64,000 nt of DNA from positions 50,699-114,698 of the forward strand of contig NZ_BMRV01000021.1 of the NCBI RefSeq assembly GCF_014648815.1, read 5' to 3'. This DNA comes from Streptomyces flaveolus (GTDB lineage: Bacteria > Actinomycetota > Actinomycetes > Streptomycetales > Streptomycetaceae). Made by a program: the position numbers and the translations under genes. The stretch's first letter is position 1, and every line of letters starts with the position of its first letter. Under the pieces are notes generated by a model. That model made no database searches. It worked only from the letters and a program-made list of their open reading frames with translations, and was not told the DNA's origin. This document shows, piece by piece, positions 24,840-33,089 of this stretch.

Positions 24840-25529
24840 TCAGGCCCCCTCCACCCCCGTCACCGGCTGGATGTCCGCCTGGAGCTCGTCCGCGTGCTCG
24901 CCCGTGACCAGGTAGACCACCCGCTTGGCGACCGCGACGGCGTGGTCGGCGTAGCGCTCGTAGTAGCGGCCGAGCAGGGTCACGTCCACGGCCGTCTCGA
25001 TGCCGTGCTTCCAGCGGTCGTCCATCAGGTGCTGGAAGAGGGTGCGGTGCAGGAGGTCCATGGCGTCGTCGTCCTGCTCCAGCTGGAGCGCCAGGTCCAC
25101 GTCCTTGGTGATGATCACCTCGGCCGCCTTCGCCATCAGGCGCTGCGCGAGCTGGCCCATCTCCAGGATCGTGGCGTGCAGGTCGTGCGGGACCGCACGC
25201 GCCGGGTAGCGCAGCCGGGCCAGCTTGGCCACGTGCTGGGCCAGGTCGCCCGAGCGCTCCAGGTCGGCCGACATCCGCAGCGACGTGACGACGATCCGCA
25301 GGTCCGTCGCCACCGGCTGCTGCCGGGCCAGCAGGGCTATGGCCTTCGCCTCCAGCTCGTGCTGGAGTTCGTCGACCTTCTGGTCGCCCTCGATCACGTG
25401 CTCGGCCAGCTTCAGGTCGGAGTCGAGGATGGCGGTCGTGGCGCGCCCGATCGCCGACCCGACCAACCGGGCCATCTCCACCAGACTGTCGCCGATCGAG
25501 TCCAGTTCCTCGTGGTACGCGTCCCGCAT
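24840..25529 (-). CDS. phoU: PhoU phosphate-signalling regulator
   Basis: 229 residues made of two PhoU three-helix repeats (MRDAYHEELDSIGDSLVEMA, LKLAEHVIEGDQKVDELQHE, and VDLALQLEQDDDAMDLLHR with ERYADHAVAVAKRVVYLVTG). PhoU couples the phosphate transporter state to the PhoR kinase and to persistence. The gene is divergent from phoR, with a PHO box between them. The ATG at 25529 follows GAGGGAACC. Confidence 0.94.
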   Translation of the reverse strand: MRDAYHEELDSIGDSLVEMARLVGSAIGRATTAILDSDLKLAEHVIEGDQKVDELQHELEAKAIALLARQQPVATDLRIVVTSLRMSADLERSGDLAQHVAKLARLRYPARAVPHDLHATILEMGQLAQRLMAKAAEVIITKDVDLALQLEQDDDAMDLLHRTLFQHLMDDRWKHGIETAVDVTLLGRYYERYADHAVAVAKRVVYLVTGEHADELQADIQPVTGVEGA

Positions 25530-25624
25530 CAGGTTCCCTCTCGTACGTCCTAGGAGGGGGCTCGAACCCCTCGCCGCACCCCCACGCTTACACGCTCCGG
25601 CCCGTACGCGTCCGTTTCCGGCAT

Positions 25625-25657
25625 CCCAAGTGAACCGGCCCTGGCTCCAAGGTGAAC
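25625..25657 (-). promoter_or_regulatory. PHO box (PhoP operator)
   Basis: On the minus strand three consecutive 11-bp direct-repeat units read GTTCACCTTGG, AGCCAGGGCCG and GTTCACTTGGG. The outer two match the Streptomyces PHO-box unit and the middle one is degenerate. It lies in the phoU-phoR spacer, where PhoP can control both directions. Confidence 0.92.
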
Positions 25658-25730
25658 TTCGGGCGACGAGTGTTCGAGGTCGCACCCCGATGGCTGATGC
25701 CGGGACGTTCGCCATGCCTAACCTGGACTC

Positions 25731-27056
25731 ATGGACGTGAACGCGGCGGTCGCCGCAGCGGCAGCGATCGCCGGAGTACTCACCGGCGTCATCGCCATGC
25801 TCGCGTTCCGCTGGAGCGAGCGCGACCAGAAGCGCCCCACCCGCACCTCCCTGCACACGGACCCGGTGCTCCCGCCCGGCGTGGACACCGTCCTGTCGGT
25901 GCTGCGGTCCTCCGCCGTCGTCCTCGACGAGGCCGACGGAGTCGTCAAGGCCAGCTCGGCGGCGTACGCCCTCGGCCTGGTCCGGGGCGGCAAGCTCGCC
26001 GTCGAGCCGATGCTGCAGATGGCCCGGGACACACGGCGGGACGGGGAGATACGGCAGGTCGAGCTGGATCTGCCGAGGCGGGGCACCGGGCGCGGCGAGG
26101 CACTCGCCGTGTCCGCGCGTGTGGCGCCCCTCGGGTCGCGGCTGGTGCTGCTGCTGGTCGAGGACCTGACCGAGGCCCGCCGCATCGAGGCCGTGCGGCG
26201 CGACTTCGTCGCCAACGTGAGCCACGAGCTGAAGACGCCGGTCGGCGCGCTCTCCCTGCTCTCCGAGGCCGTCATGGACGCCTCCGACGATCCGGAGGCC
26301 GTGGAGCGGTTCGCCGGGCGCATGCAGATCGAGGCGACCCGGCTCACCAACCTCGTGCAGGAGCTCATCGACCTGTCCCGGGTCCAGAACGACGACCCGC
26401 TGGACGACGCCGAGCCCGTCCGGGTCGACGAGCTGGTCGCCGAGGCCATCGACCGCTGCCGGCAGGCGGCCGGCACGAAACAGATCACGATGGCCGCCGG
26501 AGGCACCGCGGACCTGCACGTCCGCGGCAACCGCGGCCAGCTCGCCGCCGCTCTCGGCAACCTCGTCGAGAACGCCGTCAACTACTCGCCCGCCCGCACC
26601 CGCGTCGGCATAGCGGCCCGGCGCGTCAGCGCGCCCGGCGGCGACCTGATCGAGATCGCCGTGACCGACCAGGGCATCGGGATCTCCGAGAAGGACAAGG
26701 AGCGCGTCTTCGAGCGCTTCTACCGCGTCGACCCGGCCCGCTCCCGGGCCACCGGAGGCACCGGCCTGGGTCTCGCGATCGTCAAGCACGTGGTCGCCTC
26801 GCACGGCGGGGAGGTCACGGTGTGGAGCGCCGAAGGCCAGGGCTCCACGTTCACCCTGCGACTGCCGGAGTCGGGCACCGCCCGCGACCGCGCAGCACGG
26901 CGGACCGCCCACGACGCCGACCACATGGACCAGGTGGAACAGATGGACCTGGGACACGTGGAGCACGGCGAGATCGCCGGCGACGGACGGTCCGCCCCCA
27001 CCACCCCCCATACATCCCCGTACGAAACGCTTCCCGCCCCGGAGGTCCTTCCGTGA
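25731..27056 (+). CDS. phoR: PhoR/SenX3-type sensor histidine kinase
   Basis: 441 residues. One N-terminal membrane segment (VAAAAAIAGVLTGVIAMLAF), a PAS-like region, then HisKA with the phospho-acceptor in FVANVSHELKTPVGAL, the N box NLVENAVNYSP, and G boxes DQGIGISEKD and GGTGLGLAIV. It phosphorylates PhoP under phosphate limitation. TAACCT lies six bases before the ATG, so the transcript is leaderless. Its last four bases overlap the phoP GTG. It is the counterpart of mycobacterial SenX3, which also follows gpm. Confidence 0.95.
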   Translation: MDVNAAVAAAAAIAGVLTGVIAMLAFRWSERDQKRPTRTSLHTDPVLPPGVDTVLSVLRSSAVVLDEADGVVKASSAAYALGLVRGGKLAVEPMLQMARDTRRDGEIRQVELDLPRRGTGRGEALAVSARVAPLGSRLVLLLVEDLTEARRIEAVRRDFVANVSHELKTPVGALSLLSEAVMDASDDPEAVERFAGRMQIEATRLTNLVQELIDLSRVQNDDPLDDAEPVRVDELVAEAIDRCRQAAGTKQITMAAGGTADLHVRGNRGQLAAALGNLVENAVNYSPARTRVGIAARRVSAPGGDLIEIAVTDQGIGISEKDKERVFERFYRVDPARSRATGGTGLGLAIVKHVVASHGGEVTVWSAEGQGSTFTLRLPESGTARDRAARRTAHDADHMDQVEQMDLGHVEHGEIAGDGRSAPTTPHTSPYETLPAPEVLP

Positions 27057-27733
27057 CCCGTGTGCTCGTCGTCGAGGACGAGGAGTCCTTCTCCGACGCC
27101 CTGTCCTACATGCTCCGCAAGGAGGGCTTCGAGGTCGCCGTCGCGACCACCGGGCCCGACGGACTCGACGAGTTCGAGCGCAACGGCGCCGACCTCGTCC
27201 TCCTCGACCTGATGCTGCCCGGCCTGCCGGGCACCGAGGTGTGCCGTCAGCTGCGCGGCCGCTCGAACGTACCCGTGATCATGGTGACCGCCAAGGACAG
27301 CGAGATCGACAAGGTCGTCGGGCTGGAGATAGGGGCCGACGACTACGTCACCAAGCCCTTCTCCTCGCGCGAGCTGGTCGCCCGCATCCGGGCCGTCCTG
27401 CGCCGTCGCGGCGAGCCGGAGGAGGTCACCCCCGCCGCACTGGAGGCCGGGCCGGTCCGCATGGACGTCGACCGGCACGTGGTGACCGTCGGCGGCACCA
27501 AGGTCGACCTGCCGCTGAAGGAGTTCGACCTGCTGGAGATGCTGCTGCGCAACGCCGGCCGCGTGCTGACCCGCATGCAGCTGATCGACCGGGTGTGGGG
27601 CGCCGACTACGTCGGTGACACGAAGACCCTCGACGTCCACGTCAAGCGGCTGCGCGCCAAGATCGAGCCCGACCCGGGCGCGCCGCGGTACCTGGTGACG
27701 GTACGCGGGCTCGGCTACAAGTTCGAGCCGTAG
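27053..27733 (+). CDS. phoP: PhoP/RegX3-type OmpR-family response regulator
   Basis: 226 residues. The receiver has VLVVEDEESF, the phospho-acceptor in LVLLDLMLPGLPG, and TAKDSE with K in VTKPFSSREL. The C-terminal winged helix reads LPLKEFDLLEMLLRNAGRVL and LDVHVKRLRAKIE. It activates phosphate scavenging genes and represses antibiotic production and nitrogen genes in Streptomyces. Start GTG in GTGA overlaps the phoR stop, typical coupling. A 20-bp perfect bidirectional terminator follows. Confidence 0.96.
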   Translation: MTRVLVVEDEESFSDALSYMLRKEGFEVAVATTGPDGLDEFERNGADLVLLDLMLPGLPGTEVCRQLRGRSNVPVIMVTAKDSEIDKVVGLEIGADDYVTKPFSSRELVARIRAVLRRRGEPEEVTPAALEAGPVRMDVDRHVVTVGGTKVDLPLKEFDLLEMLLRNAGRVLTRMQLIDRVWGADYVGDTKTLDVHVKRLRAKIEPDPGAPRYLVTVRGLGYKFEP

Positions 27734-27769
27734 CCGGACCGGCCCCGGCCCCTTTCCGGACCGCCGGAC

Positions 27770-27821
27770 GGTACGCCGAAGGGCGGGACTCCCTCTCAGG
27801 GGTCCCGCCCTTCGGCGTACC
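27770..27821. terminator. bidirectional terminator between phoP and a convergent lipoprotein gene
   Basis: A 20-bp perfect stem (GGTACGCCGAAGGGCGGGAC with complement 27802-27821) and a 12-base loop region that can extend the stem. It serves both converging genes. Confidence 0.9.
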
Positions 27822-27842
27822 GCGTGCTGCGCTGTACGGGGC

Positions 27843-28532
27843 TCAGTGGCCGGCCGTCTCCTCCTGCGCCTCGGAGTCGGTCGCCGTACCGGTCGCGTCC
27901 GCCGAGGCACCGTCGGTCGCGCCTGCCGACGCGCCGTCGGCCGGGGCGCCCGAGGTCTCACCGGCGGCCGGCTCCCCGGAGGCCTCCGCGGACGGCTCCG
28001 CCGACGCGCCCGGCGCCGCCGGGACGTCGGCCGGGCCCCACGAGGAGAAGTAGCTCTCGGCCGGGACGACGAAGGCGCGCAGGCTCACGTCACCGGTCTT
28101 GCTGAAGGCGAAGGTGACCTTCTGCGCGTTGCCGTCCTGGATGGCCTCGCGGCTGCTGGGCAGCACCGCGGAGGCGTTGTCCTTGCCGCCCAGGATCAGG
28201 GAACCGCCGGCCGGGACGGTCAGGTCCTTGCCGCCCTTGGCGGGCTTGAGCTCGGCGGTCTTGCCGGCCACGGTGATGGAATCCAGCGTCTGGTCGGTCG
28301 AACCGCTGTTGAACAGGGTGGCGGAGACCACGGCCGGGCCGGTCGACTCCAGGTCGGGCTGCGTGATGACCAGCGCGTTCTGGATCTTGAGGTCACCCAC
28401 CGAGGTGGCCGCGTTGTCCGGCTTGATCTCCAGGGTCTGGGCGTTGTGACCGGCACCGCACGCGGCGAGCGAGGCGATCGAGAACGCGATGGCGGCGGCG
28501 GCGAGGGCACCGCGTCGAAGGCTGCTGCTCAC
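27843..28532 (-). CDS. lipoprotein with Ser/Ala/Gly-rich C-terminal tail
   Basis: 229 residues. The lipobox SLAAC ends a signal peptide (LAAAAIAFSIASLAAC). The middle part (residues ~30-170) is a beta-rich domain reminiscent of copper-chaperone PCuAC or DUF461 proteins (LVITQPDLESTGPAVVSATL, NSGSTDQTLDSITV), but lacks an obvious Met/His metal site. The last ~70 residues are low-complexity Ala/Gly/Ser/Glu. The GTG start has AAGGAG upstream. It converges on phoP; whether it is part of the phosphate response cannot be told. Confidence 0.8.
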   Translation of the reverse strand: MSSSLRRGALAAAAIAFSIASLAACGAGHNAQTLEIKPDNAATSVGDLKIQNALVITQPDLESTGPAVVSATLFNSGSTDQTLDSITVAGKTAELKPAKGGKDLTVPAGGSLILGGKDNASAVLPSSREAIQDGNAQKVTFAFSKTGDVSLRAFVVPAESYFSSWGPADVPAAPGASAEPSAEASGEPAAGETSGAPADGASAGATDGASADATGTATDSEAQEETAGH

Positions 28533-28845
28533 GGCGGCGGCAACTCCTTGGACTCGAGCGAGGCGGCGGCAACGGATAAAGCCGCCCTAAGTGACTGTCA
28601 GCGGCCTTAGGTTACCGAGCCGTTCCCGGGCCGCCGCACCCGACCCTCCCCGGAGGTGCTCGGCTTCGCCCGGCAGGCGGCAGTTCCGCAGCCGGCCGGC
28701 CGCACCAGGAGGGCACCCGGCGCACTGGCATCAGGCGTCACATTGGTACGCAGAGTCAACAGGCGCTCATCCGCCATTCGGATAAGAAGCGCCGTCATAC
28801 CGGCACCCTGCCCGCGCACGAATTCTGCGTGAAGGAATGTGCGGG

Positions 28846-28911
28846 CGGACCCGGAATTGATCACCGACGGGGCCGGCCGGGCGCGCCGGTGATCAATTCC
28901 GGATTCGTCCG
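28846..28911. repeat. long inverted repeat in the 665-bp gap before carD
   Basis: CCGGAATTGATCACCG (28851-28866) and its exact complement (28887-28902) flank a 20-base GC loop. An outer CGGAC/GTCCG pair (28846-28850, 28907-28911) extends it past a four-base bulge. The gap 28533-29197 has no convincing gene on either strand, so this is its main feature apart from the carD promoter. It could be a terminator-like hairpin, an RNA element or an operator. Confidence 0.65.
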
Positions 28912-29140
28912 GAAGCCCGCGCCGGGCACCGAACGGAGTAGCGGAAGTCGCACGCATGGAACCGGACATATGGGGATCTTCGGGCGTTCGGGGGGTCCTC
29001 TCGGCGTGTGTGACGTGCACGTTTCGCCCGGCCGTAAGAGCCGCTCCGACCTGCGAATACCTTCTTCCGCTCACCCGGCGCAGCACGTTCCTGTTGCTGT
29101 TGTCAAGCCCCGAGATATGCCCTGACCTGCGAAAACGCCA

Positions 29141-29169
29141 TTCAGAAGACGCCGTATCCGTGTTACCCT
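29141..29169 (+). promoter_or_regulatory. carD promoter
   Basis: TTCAGA (29141-29146), a 17-bp spacer and TACCCT (29164-29169). The carD ATG follows after a 28-base leader with GAAGGGG as ribosome site. Confidence 0.55.
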
Positions 29170-29197
29170 GGATAGCCACGGAAGGGGTACCTGTCAC

Positions 29198-29680
29198 ATG
29201 ACGTTCAAGGTTGGCGACACCGTGGTCTATCCCCATCACGGGGCCGCGCTGATCGAGGCTATCGAAACTCGCCAGATCAAAGGCGTGGACAAGACCTACT
29301 TGGTGCTGAAGGTCGCCCAGGGTGACCTGACGGTACGTGTGCCAGCGGACAATGCGGAGTTCGTCGGCGTGCGTGATGTGGTCGGTCAGGACGGGCTGGA
29401 CCGGGTCTTCGAGGTGCTGCGCGCGCCGTACGCCGAGGAGCCCACGAACTGGTCGCGTCGTTACAAGGCAAACCTGGAGAAGCTCGCCTCCGGCGACGTC
29501 ATCAAGGTCGCGGAAGTCGTACGCGACCTGTGGCGGCGTGAGCGCGAGCGCGGACTCTCCGCAGGTGAGAAGCGCATGCTCGCCAAGGCCCGCCAGATCC
29601 TGGTGAGTGAGCTCGCTCTCGCGGAGAACACCAACGAGGACAAGGCGGAGGCCCTGCTCGACGAGGTGCTCGCCTCCTGA
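29198..29680 (+). CDS. carD: CarD/CdnL-family RNA polymerase regulator
   Basis: 160 residues. The N-terminal RNA-polymerase-interaction domain (FKVGDTVVYPHHGAALIEAI, VKVAQGDLTVRVP-like strand) is followed by the helical DNA-binding domain with the conserved Trp in NWSRRYKANLEKL, which wedges into the -10 region. CarD stabilises open complexes at rRNA and housekeeping promoters and is essential in mycobacteria. It heads the conserved block carD-ispD-ispF-cysS-rlmB, present in the same order in M. tuberculosis (Rv3583c-Rv3579c). Confidence 0.95.
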   Translation: MTFKVGDTVVYPHHGAALIEAIETRQIKGVDKTYLVLKVAQGDLTVRVPADNAEFVGVRDVVGQDGLDRVFEVLRAPYAEEPTNWSRRYKANLEKLASGDVIKVAEVVRDLWRRERERGLSAGEKRMLAKARQILVSELALAENTNEDKAEALLDEVLAS

Positions 29681-29759
29681 GGCGAACCCTCGCGTGACCT
29701 GACGCGAGACACGGCCCACCGGCCGCTCGAATCAGGCCCACTCGGTTCAGCGCACGGAA

Positions 29760-29808
29760 ATGCCGCGGTGCCCGATGACATCTTTGCTGTCGCCGGGCGC
29801 TGCGGCAT
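29760..29808 (+). terminator. extended imperfect hairpin after carD
   Basis: Nested stems ATGCCGC/GCGGCAT, TGCCCG/CGGGCG and GACA/TGTC with small internal loops lie 80 bases after the carD stop. They are the only structure seen in the 310-base carD-ispD gap. There is no T run, so it may be a terminator or a processing structure. Confidence 0.5.
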
Positions 29809-29990
29809 CTTCATACCCTGACGCCGTACGCCTTCGTACGCTCATCCCGGGAGACGTGCCCCCGGTCCTGGCGTGCCGGGCCCGGGCTGCAGGCTCGACC
29901 GGGGTCACGGAAGGGTCCGGTCAAGGCGTCGCGCCCGGCACGGTGAGGCCATACCCAACTAGGTCGAGCACACAAACCTGACAGGAACCG

Positions 29991-30767
29991 ATGTCTGACG
30001 AATCGCGCCCCTCGCCCGCGCAGCCGCCCGCCGGCGCCCGTACGAACGCCCGGACCGCGGCCGTGATCCCGGCCGCCGGCCGCGGCGTACGCCTCGGCCC
30101 GGGCGCCCCGAAGGCCCTCCGCGCCCTGGGCGGCACGCCCATGCTCATCCACGCGGTGCGCGCGATGGCCGCGTCCCGCGCGGTCTCCCTGGTCGTCGTC
30201 GTGGCCCCGCCCGACGGCGCCGCCGAGGTCAAGAGCCTCCTCGACGCGCACGCCCTGCCCGAGCGGACCGACTTCCTCGTCGTCCCCGGCGGCGAGTCAC
30301 GGCAGGAGTCCGTACGGCTCGGCCTGGACGCGCTGCCGCCGGAGTACGACATCGTCCTCGTGCACGACGCGGCCCGGCCGCTGGTGCCGGTGGACACGGT
30401 GGACGGCGTGATCGAGGCCGTCCGGGACGGCGCGCCCGCCGTGGTGCCGGCGCTGCCGCTCGCCGACACCGTCAAGCAGGTCGAGCCCGCGGCGGTGCCG
30501 GGCGAGCCGGAACCCGTGGTGGCGACGCCGGAGCGGGCACGGCTGCGGGCGGTGCAGACGCCGCAGGGCTTCGACCGGGCCACGCTGGTGCGGGCCCACG
30601 AGACGGTGACCGGTGACGTCACCGACGACGCGAGCATGGTCGAGCAGCTGGGACAGACGGTGATGGTCGTGCCGGGGCACGAGGAGGCGTTCAAGGTGAC
30701 GCGGCCTCTCGACCTGGTGCTCGCGGAGGCGGTCCTGGCGCGCCGGAGGCTGAACGATGGGTTCTGA
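29991..30767 (+). CDS. ispD: 2-C-methyl-D-erythritol 4-phosphate cytidylyltransferase
   Basis: 258 residues. The CTP-binding N-terminus AAVIPAAGRGVRLGPGAPKA and the loop VLVHDAARPLVP are diagnostic, with the conserved VQTPQGFDRATL and VTDDASMVEQLG. It makes CDP-methylerythritol in the MEP isoprenoid pathway. The first ~20 residues are a polar extension. AGGA precedes the ATG. The end overlaps ispF by 11 bases, indicating coupled translation of consecutive pathway enzymes. Confidence 0.95.
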   Translation: MSDESRPSPAQPPAGARTNARTAAVIPAAGRGVRLGPGAPKALRALGGTPMLIHAVRAMAASRAVSLVVVVAPPDGAAEVKSLLDAHALPERTDFLVVPGGESRQESVRLGLDALPPEYDIVLVHDAARPLVPVDTVDGVIEAVRDGAPAVVPALPLADTVKQVEPAAVPGEPEPVVATPERARLRAVQTPQGFDRATLVRAHETVTGDVTDDASMVEQLGQTVMVVPGHEEAFKVTRPLDLVLAEAVLARRRLNDGF

Positions 30768-31260
30768 GGCGGACGTTCCCCTGGTGCTGCCGCAGGTCGG
30801 GATCGGTACCGACATCCACGCCTTCGAGGACGGGCGCGAGCTGTGGTGCGCGGGGCTGAAGTGGGAGGGCGAGGGGGCCGGGCTGGCCGGGCACTCCGAC
30901 GCGGACGTCGTCGCGCACGCGGCGTGCAACGCGCTGTTCTCCGCGGCCGGGCTCGGTGACCTGGGGCAGCACTTCGGCACCGGGCGACCGGAGTGGTCCG
31001 GGGCGTCGGGGGTGACCCTGCTGACGGAGGCCGCGCGGATCGTGCGGGCGGCCGGTTTCCGGATCGGGAACGTCGCGGTGCAGGTGGTGGGGCCGCGGCC
31101 GAAGATCGGCAAGCGGCGGGCGGAGGCGGAGAAGGTGTTGTCCGAGGCGGTGTCGGCGCCGGTGTCGGTGTCGGGGGCGACGACGGACGGGCTCGGGTTT
31201 CCCGGGCGGGGGGAAGGGCTGATGGCGATCGCCACGGCGCTGGTGGTGCGGGTGGGGTGA
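30757..31260 (+). CDS. ispF: 2-C-methyl-D-erythritol 2,4-cyclodiphosphate synthase
   Basis: 167 residues. Metal ligands are seen in GIGTDIHAFE and GHSDADVVAHAACNALF. The conserved C-terminal TTDGLGFPGRGEG is complete. It closes the cyclodiphosphate ring two steps after IspD. The ATG lies within the ispD coding end. Confidence 0.95.
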   Translation: MGSEADVPLVLPQVGIGTDIHAFEDGRELWCAGLKWEGEGAGLAGHSDADVVAHAACNALFSAAGLGDLGQHFGTGRPEWSGASGVTLLTEAARIVRAAGFRIGNVAVQVVGPRPKIGKRRAEAEKVLSEAVSAPVSVSGATTDGLGFPGRGEGLMAIATALVVRVG

Positions 31261-31289
31261 CGGGCACGGCCCGTGCCACGGTGGCCGCG

Positions 31290-31413
31290 GGGGGCTCCGC
31301 CCCTGGACCCCGGCCTGCGCCCACCCACCACCCGACTCGGTCGGCCGGGCGGTGACCGTCGCCTCCGGGCTCGGTCGGCCGGGCGGTGACCGTCGCCTCC
31401 GGGCTCGGTCGGG
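31290..31413. repeat. dispersed Streptomyces-type repeat followed by a 34-bp minisatellite
   Basis: GGGGGCTCCGCCCCTGGACC at about 31290 belongs to a motif I know as frequent in Streptomyces intergenic regions. From 31336 a 34-bp unit starting CTCGGTCGGCCGGGCGGTGA is repeated exactly (31336-31369, 31370-31403), with a partial third copy to 31413. A degenerate fourth copy is recognisable around 31437-31490. The 312-base gap between ispF and cysS contains no gene. Confidence 0.7.
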
Positions 31414-31572
31414 TGAGGGGTGGACGAAGGCCGCGGCTCGGCCGGACACGCGGTGTCCGTCGCCCTCGCGTTCGGCCGGGTGAGGGACGGGCGTCGTCTC
31501 CGAAGGATTCGGTGCGGTGAACAAGCGGGCCGTGCGCCCGTGGCACTGCCCGGGGGCCACTACCCTGGACTC

Positions 31573-32973
31573 GTGACTATTCGCCTGTACGACACCAGCG
31601 CCCGGCAGATCCGTGACTTCGCCCCCCTCACGCCCGGGTGTGTCTCGATCTACCTGTGCGGTGCCACCGTGCAGGCCGCCCCGCACATCGGGCACATCCG
31701 CTCCGGCCTGAACTTCGACATCATGCGCCGCTGGTTCGCGTACCGCGGCTACGACGTCACGTTCATCCGCAACGTCACGGACATCGACGACAAGATCATC
31801 AGAAAGGCGGCGGAGCAGAACCGCCCCTGGTGGTCCATCGGGTACGAGAACGAGCGGGCGTTCAACGACGCCTACACCGCGCTCGGTTGCCTGCCGCCCA
31901 CCTACGAGCCCCGTGCCACCGGCCACATCACCGAGATGGTCGAGATGATGCGCGGCCTCATCGAGCGCGGGCACGCCTACGAGGCCGAGGGCAACGTCTA
32001 CTTCGACGTACGGTCCCTGCCCGGGTACCTGTCGCTGTCCAACCAGGACATCGACGAACTGCGCCAGCCCGCGGGCGAGGGCGAGACCGGCAAGCGGGAC
32101 CCGCGGGACTTCGCCATGTGGAAGGCGGCCAAGCCCGGGGAGCCGAGCTGGGAGACGCCGTGGGGACGCGGGCGGCCCGGCTGGCACCTGGAGTGCTCCG
32201 CCATGGCGCACAAGTACCTGGGCACCGAGTTCGACATCCACGGCGGCGGGATCGACCTGATCTTCCCGCACCACGAGAACGAGATCGCCCAGGCCAAGGG
32301 CTTCGGCGACGCCTTCGCCCGGTACTGGGTGCACAACGCCTGGGTCACCATGAGCGGCGAGAAGATGTCGAAGTCGCTCGGCAACAGCGTGCTCGTGAGC
32401 GAGATGGTCAAGCAGTGGCGCCCGGTCGTGCTCCGGTACTACCTGGGCACGCCGCACTACCGCTCGACCATCGAGTACAGCGAGGAGTCCCTGCGCGAGG
32501 CCGAGTCGGCGTACGCGCGGATCGAGGGCTTCGTGCAGCGCGTCACCGAGCTGGCCGGCGGGACCGTCGAGCCCGCCGCCGAGGTGCCGCCCGCCTTCGC
32601 CGAGGCGATGGACGACGACCTGGGCGTCCCGCAGGCGCTCGCCGTCGTGCACACCACCGTCCGGCAGGGCAACAGCGCACTGGCCGCCGACGACAAGGAG
32701 GCCGCCGTCGCCCGCCTCGCCGAGGTCCGTGCGATGCTCGGCGTGCTCGGTCTCGACCCGCAGGCGCCGCACTGGGCCGGCGAGGGCGAGAAGGGCGAGG
32801 ACCTGCACGACGTCGTCGACAGCCTCGTACGCCTCGTCCTCGACCAGCGGGAGGCCGCCCGGGGACGGAAGGACTGGTCCACCGCGGACGCCATCCGCGA
32901 CCGGCTGAAGGAGTCGGGGCTGGCCATCGAGGACAGCCCGCAGGGGCCCCGCTGGAGCCTCGGCTCCCGCTGA
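31573..32973 (+). CDS. cysS: cysteinyl-tRNA synthetase
   Basis: 466 residues of the class I enzyme. The HIGH motif is APHIGHIRS, zinc-binding Cys is in IYLCGATVQ, with WHLECSAMAHKYLG and GIDLIFPHHENEIAQ, and KMSKS occurs in SGEKMSKSLGNS. It charges tRNA-Cys; MshC of mycothiol synthesis is a paralogue, but the zinc site and C-terminal DALR-like domain here mark the tRNA synthetase. GTG 31573 is six bases after TACCCT, a leaderless start; a longer upstream frame crosses the repeats and is not credible. Confidence 0.95.
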   Translation: MTIRLYDTSARQIRDFAPLTPGCVSIYLCGATVQAAPHIGHIRSGLNFDIMRRWFAYRGYDVTFIRNVTDIDDKIIRKAAEQNRPWWSIGYENERAFNDAYTALGCLPPTYEPRATGHITEMVEMMRGLIERGHAYEAEGNVYFDVRSLPGYLSLSNQDIDELRQPAGEGETGKRDPRDFAMWKAAKPGEPSWETPWGRGRPGWHLECSAMAHKYLGTEFDIHGGGIDLIFPHHENEIAQAKGFGDAFARYWVHNAWVTMSGEKMSKSLGNSVLVSEMVKQWRPVVLRYYLGTPHYRSTIEYSEESLREAESAYARIEGFVQRVTELAGGTVEPAAEVPPAFAEAMDDDLGVPQALAVVHTTVRQGNSALAADDKEAAVARLAEVRAMLGVLGLDPQAPHWAGEGEKGEDLHDVVDSLVRLVLDQREAARGRKDWSTADAIRDRLKESGLAIEDSPQGPRWSLGSR

Positions 32974-32998
32974 ACCTCCTCGGTCCCGGAAGATCGAC

Positions 32999-33026
32999 TG
33001 TGCCGCCCGGCCTCCCGGGCGGCACA
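32999..33026 (+). terminator. terminator after cysS
   Basis: TGTGCCGCCCGG-CCTC-CCGGGCGGCACA: a perfect 12-bp stem with a four-base loop. Confidence 0.85.
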
Positions 33027-33089
33027 CTGCATAAGACGCAAGCACCACCCACACTCCCGTGAAGACGTAGAGAGCGAGACAGGTAACTC

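Noticed and set aside
24840..27011. Single 723-residue minus-strand protein
   Set aside because: Only the last 229 residues are PhoU; the rest is antisense of phoR.
28829..29125. 98-residue plus-strand frame in the gap before carD
   Set aside because: It owes part of its length to the inverted repeat, has no ribosome site and no recognisable domain.
31420..31572. N-terminal extension of cysS
   Set aside because: It reads through repeat DNA and lacks a ribosome site; the GTG at 31573 fits the family length and the leaderless promoter.
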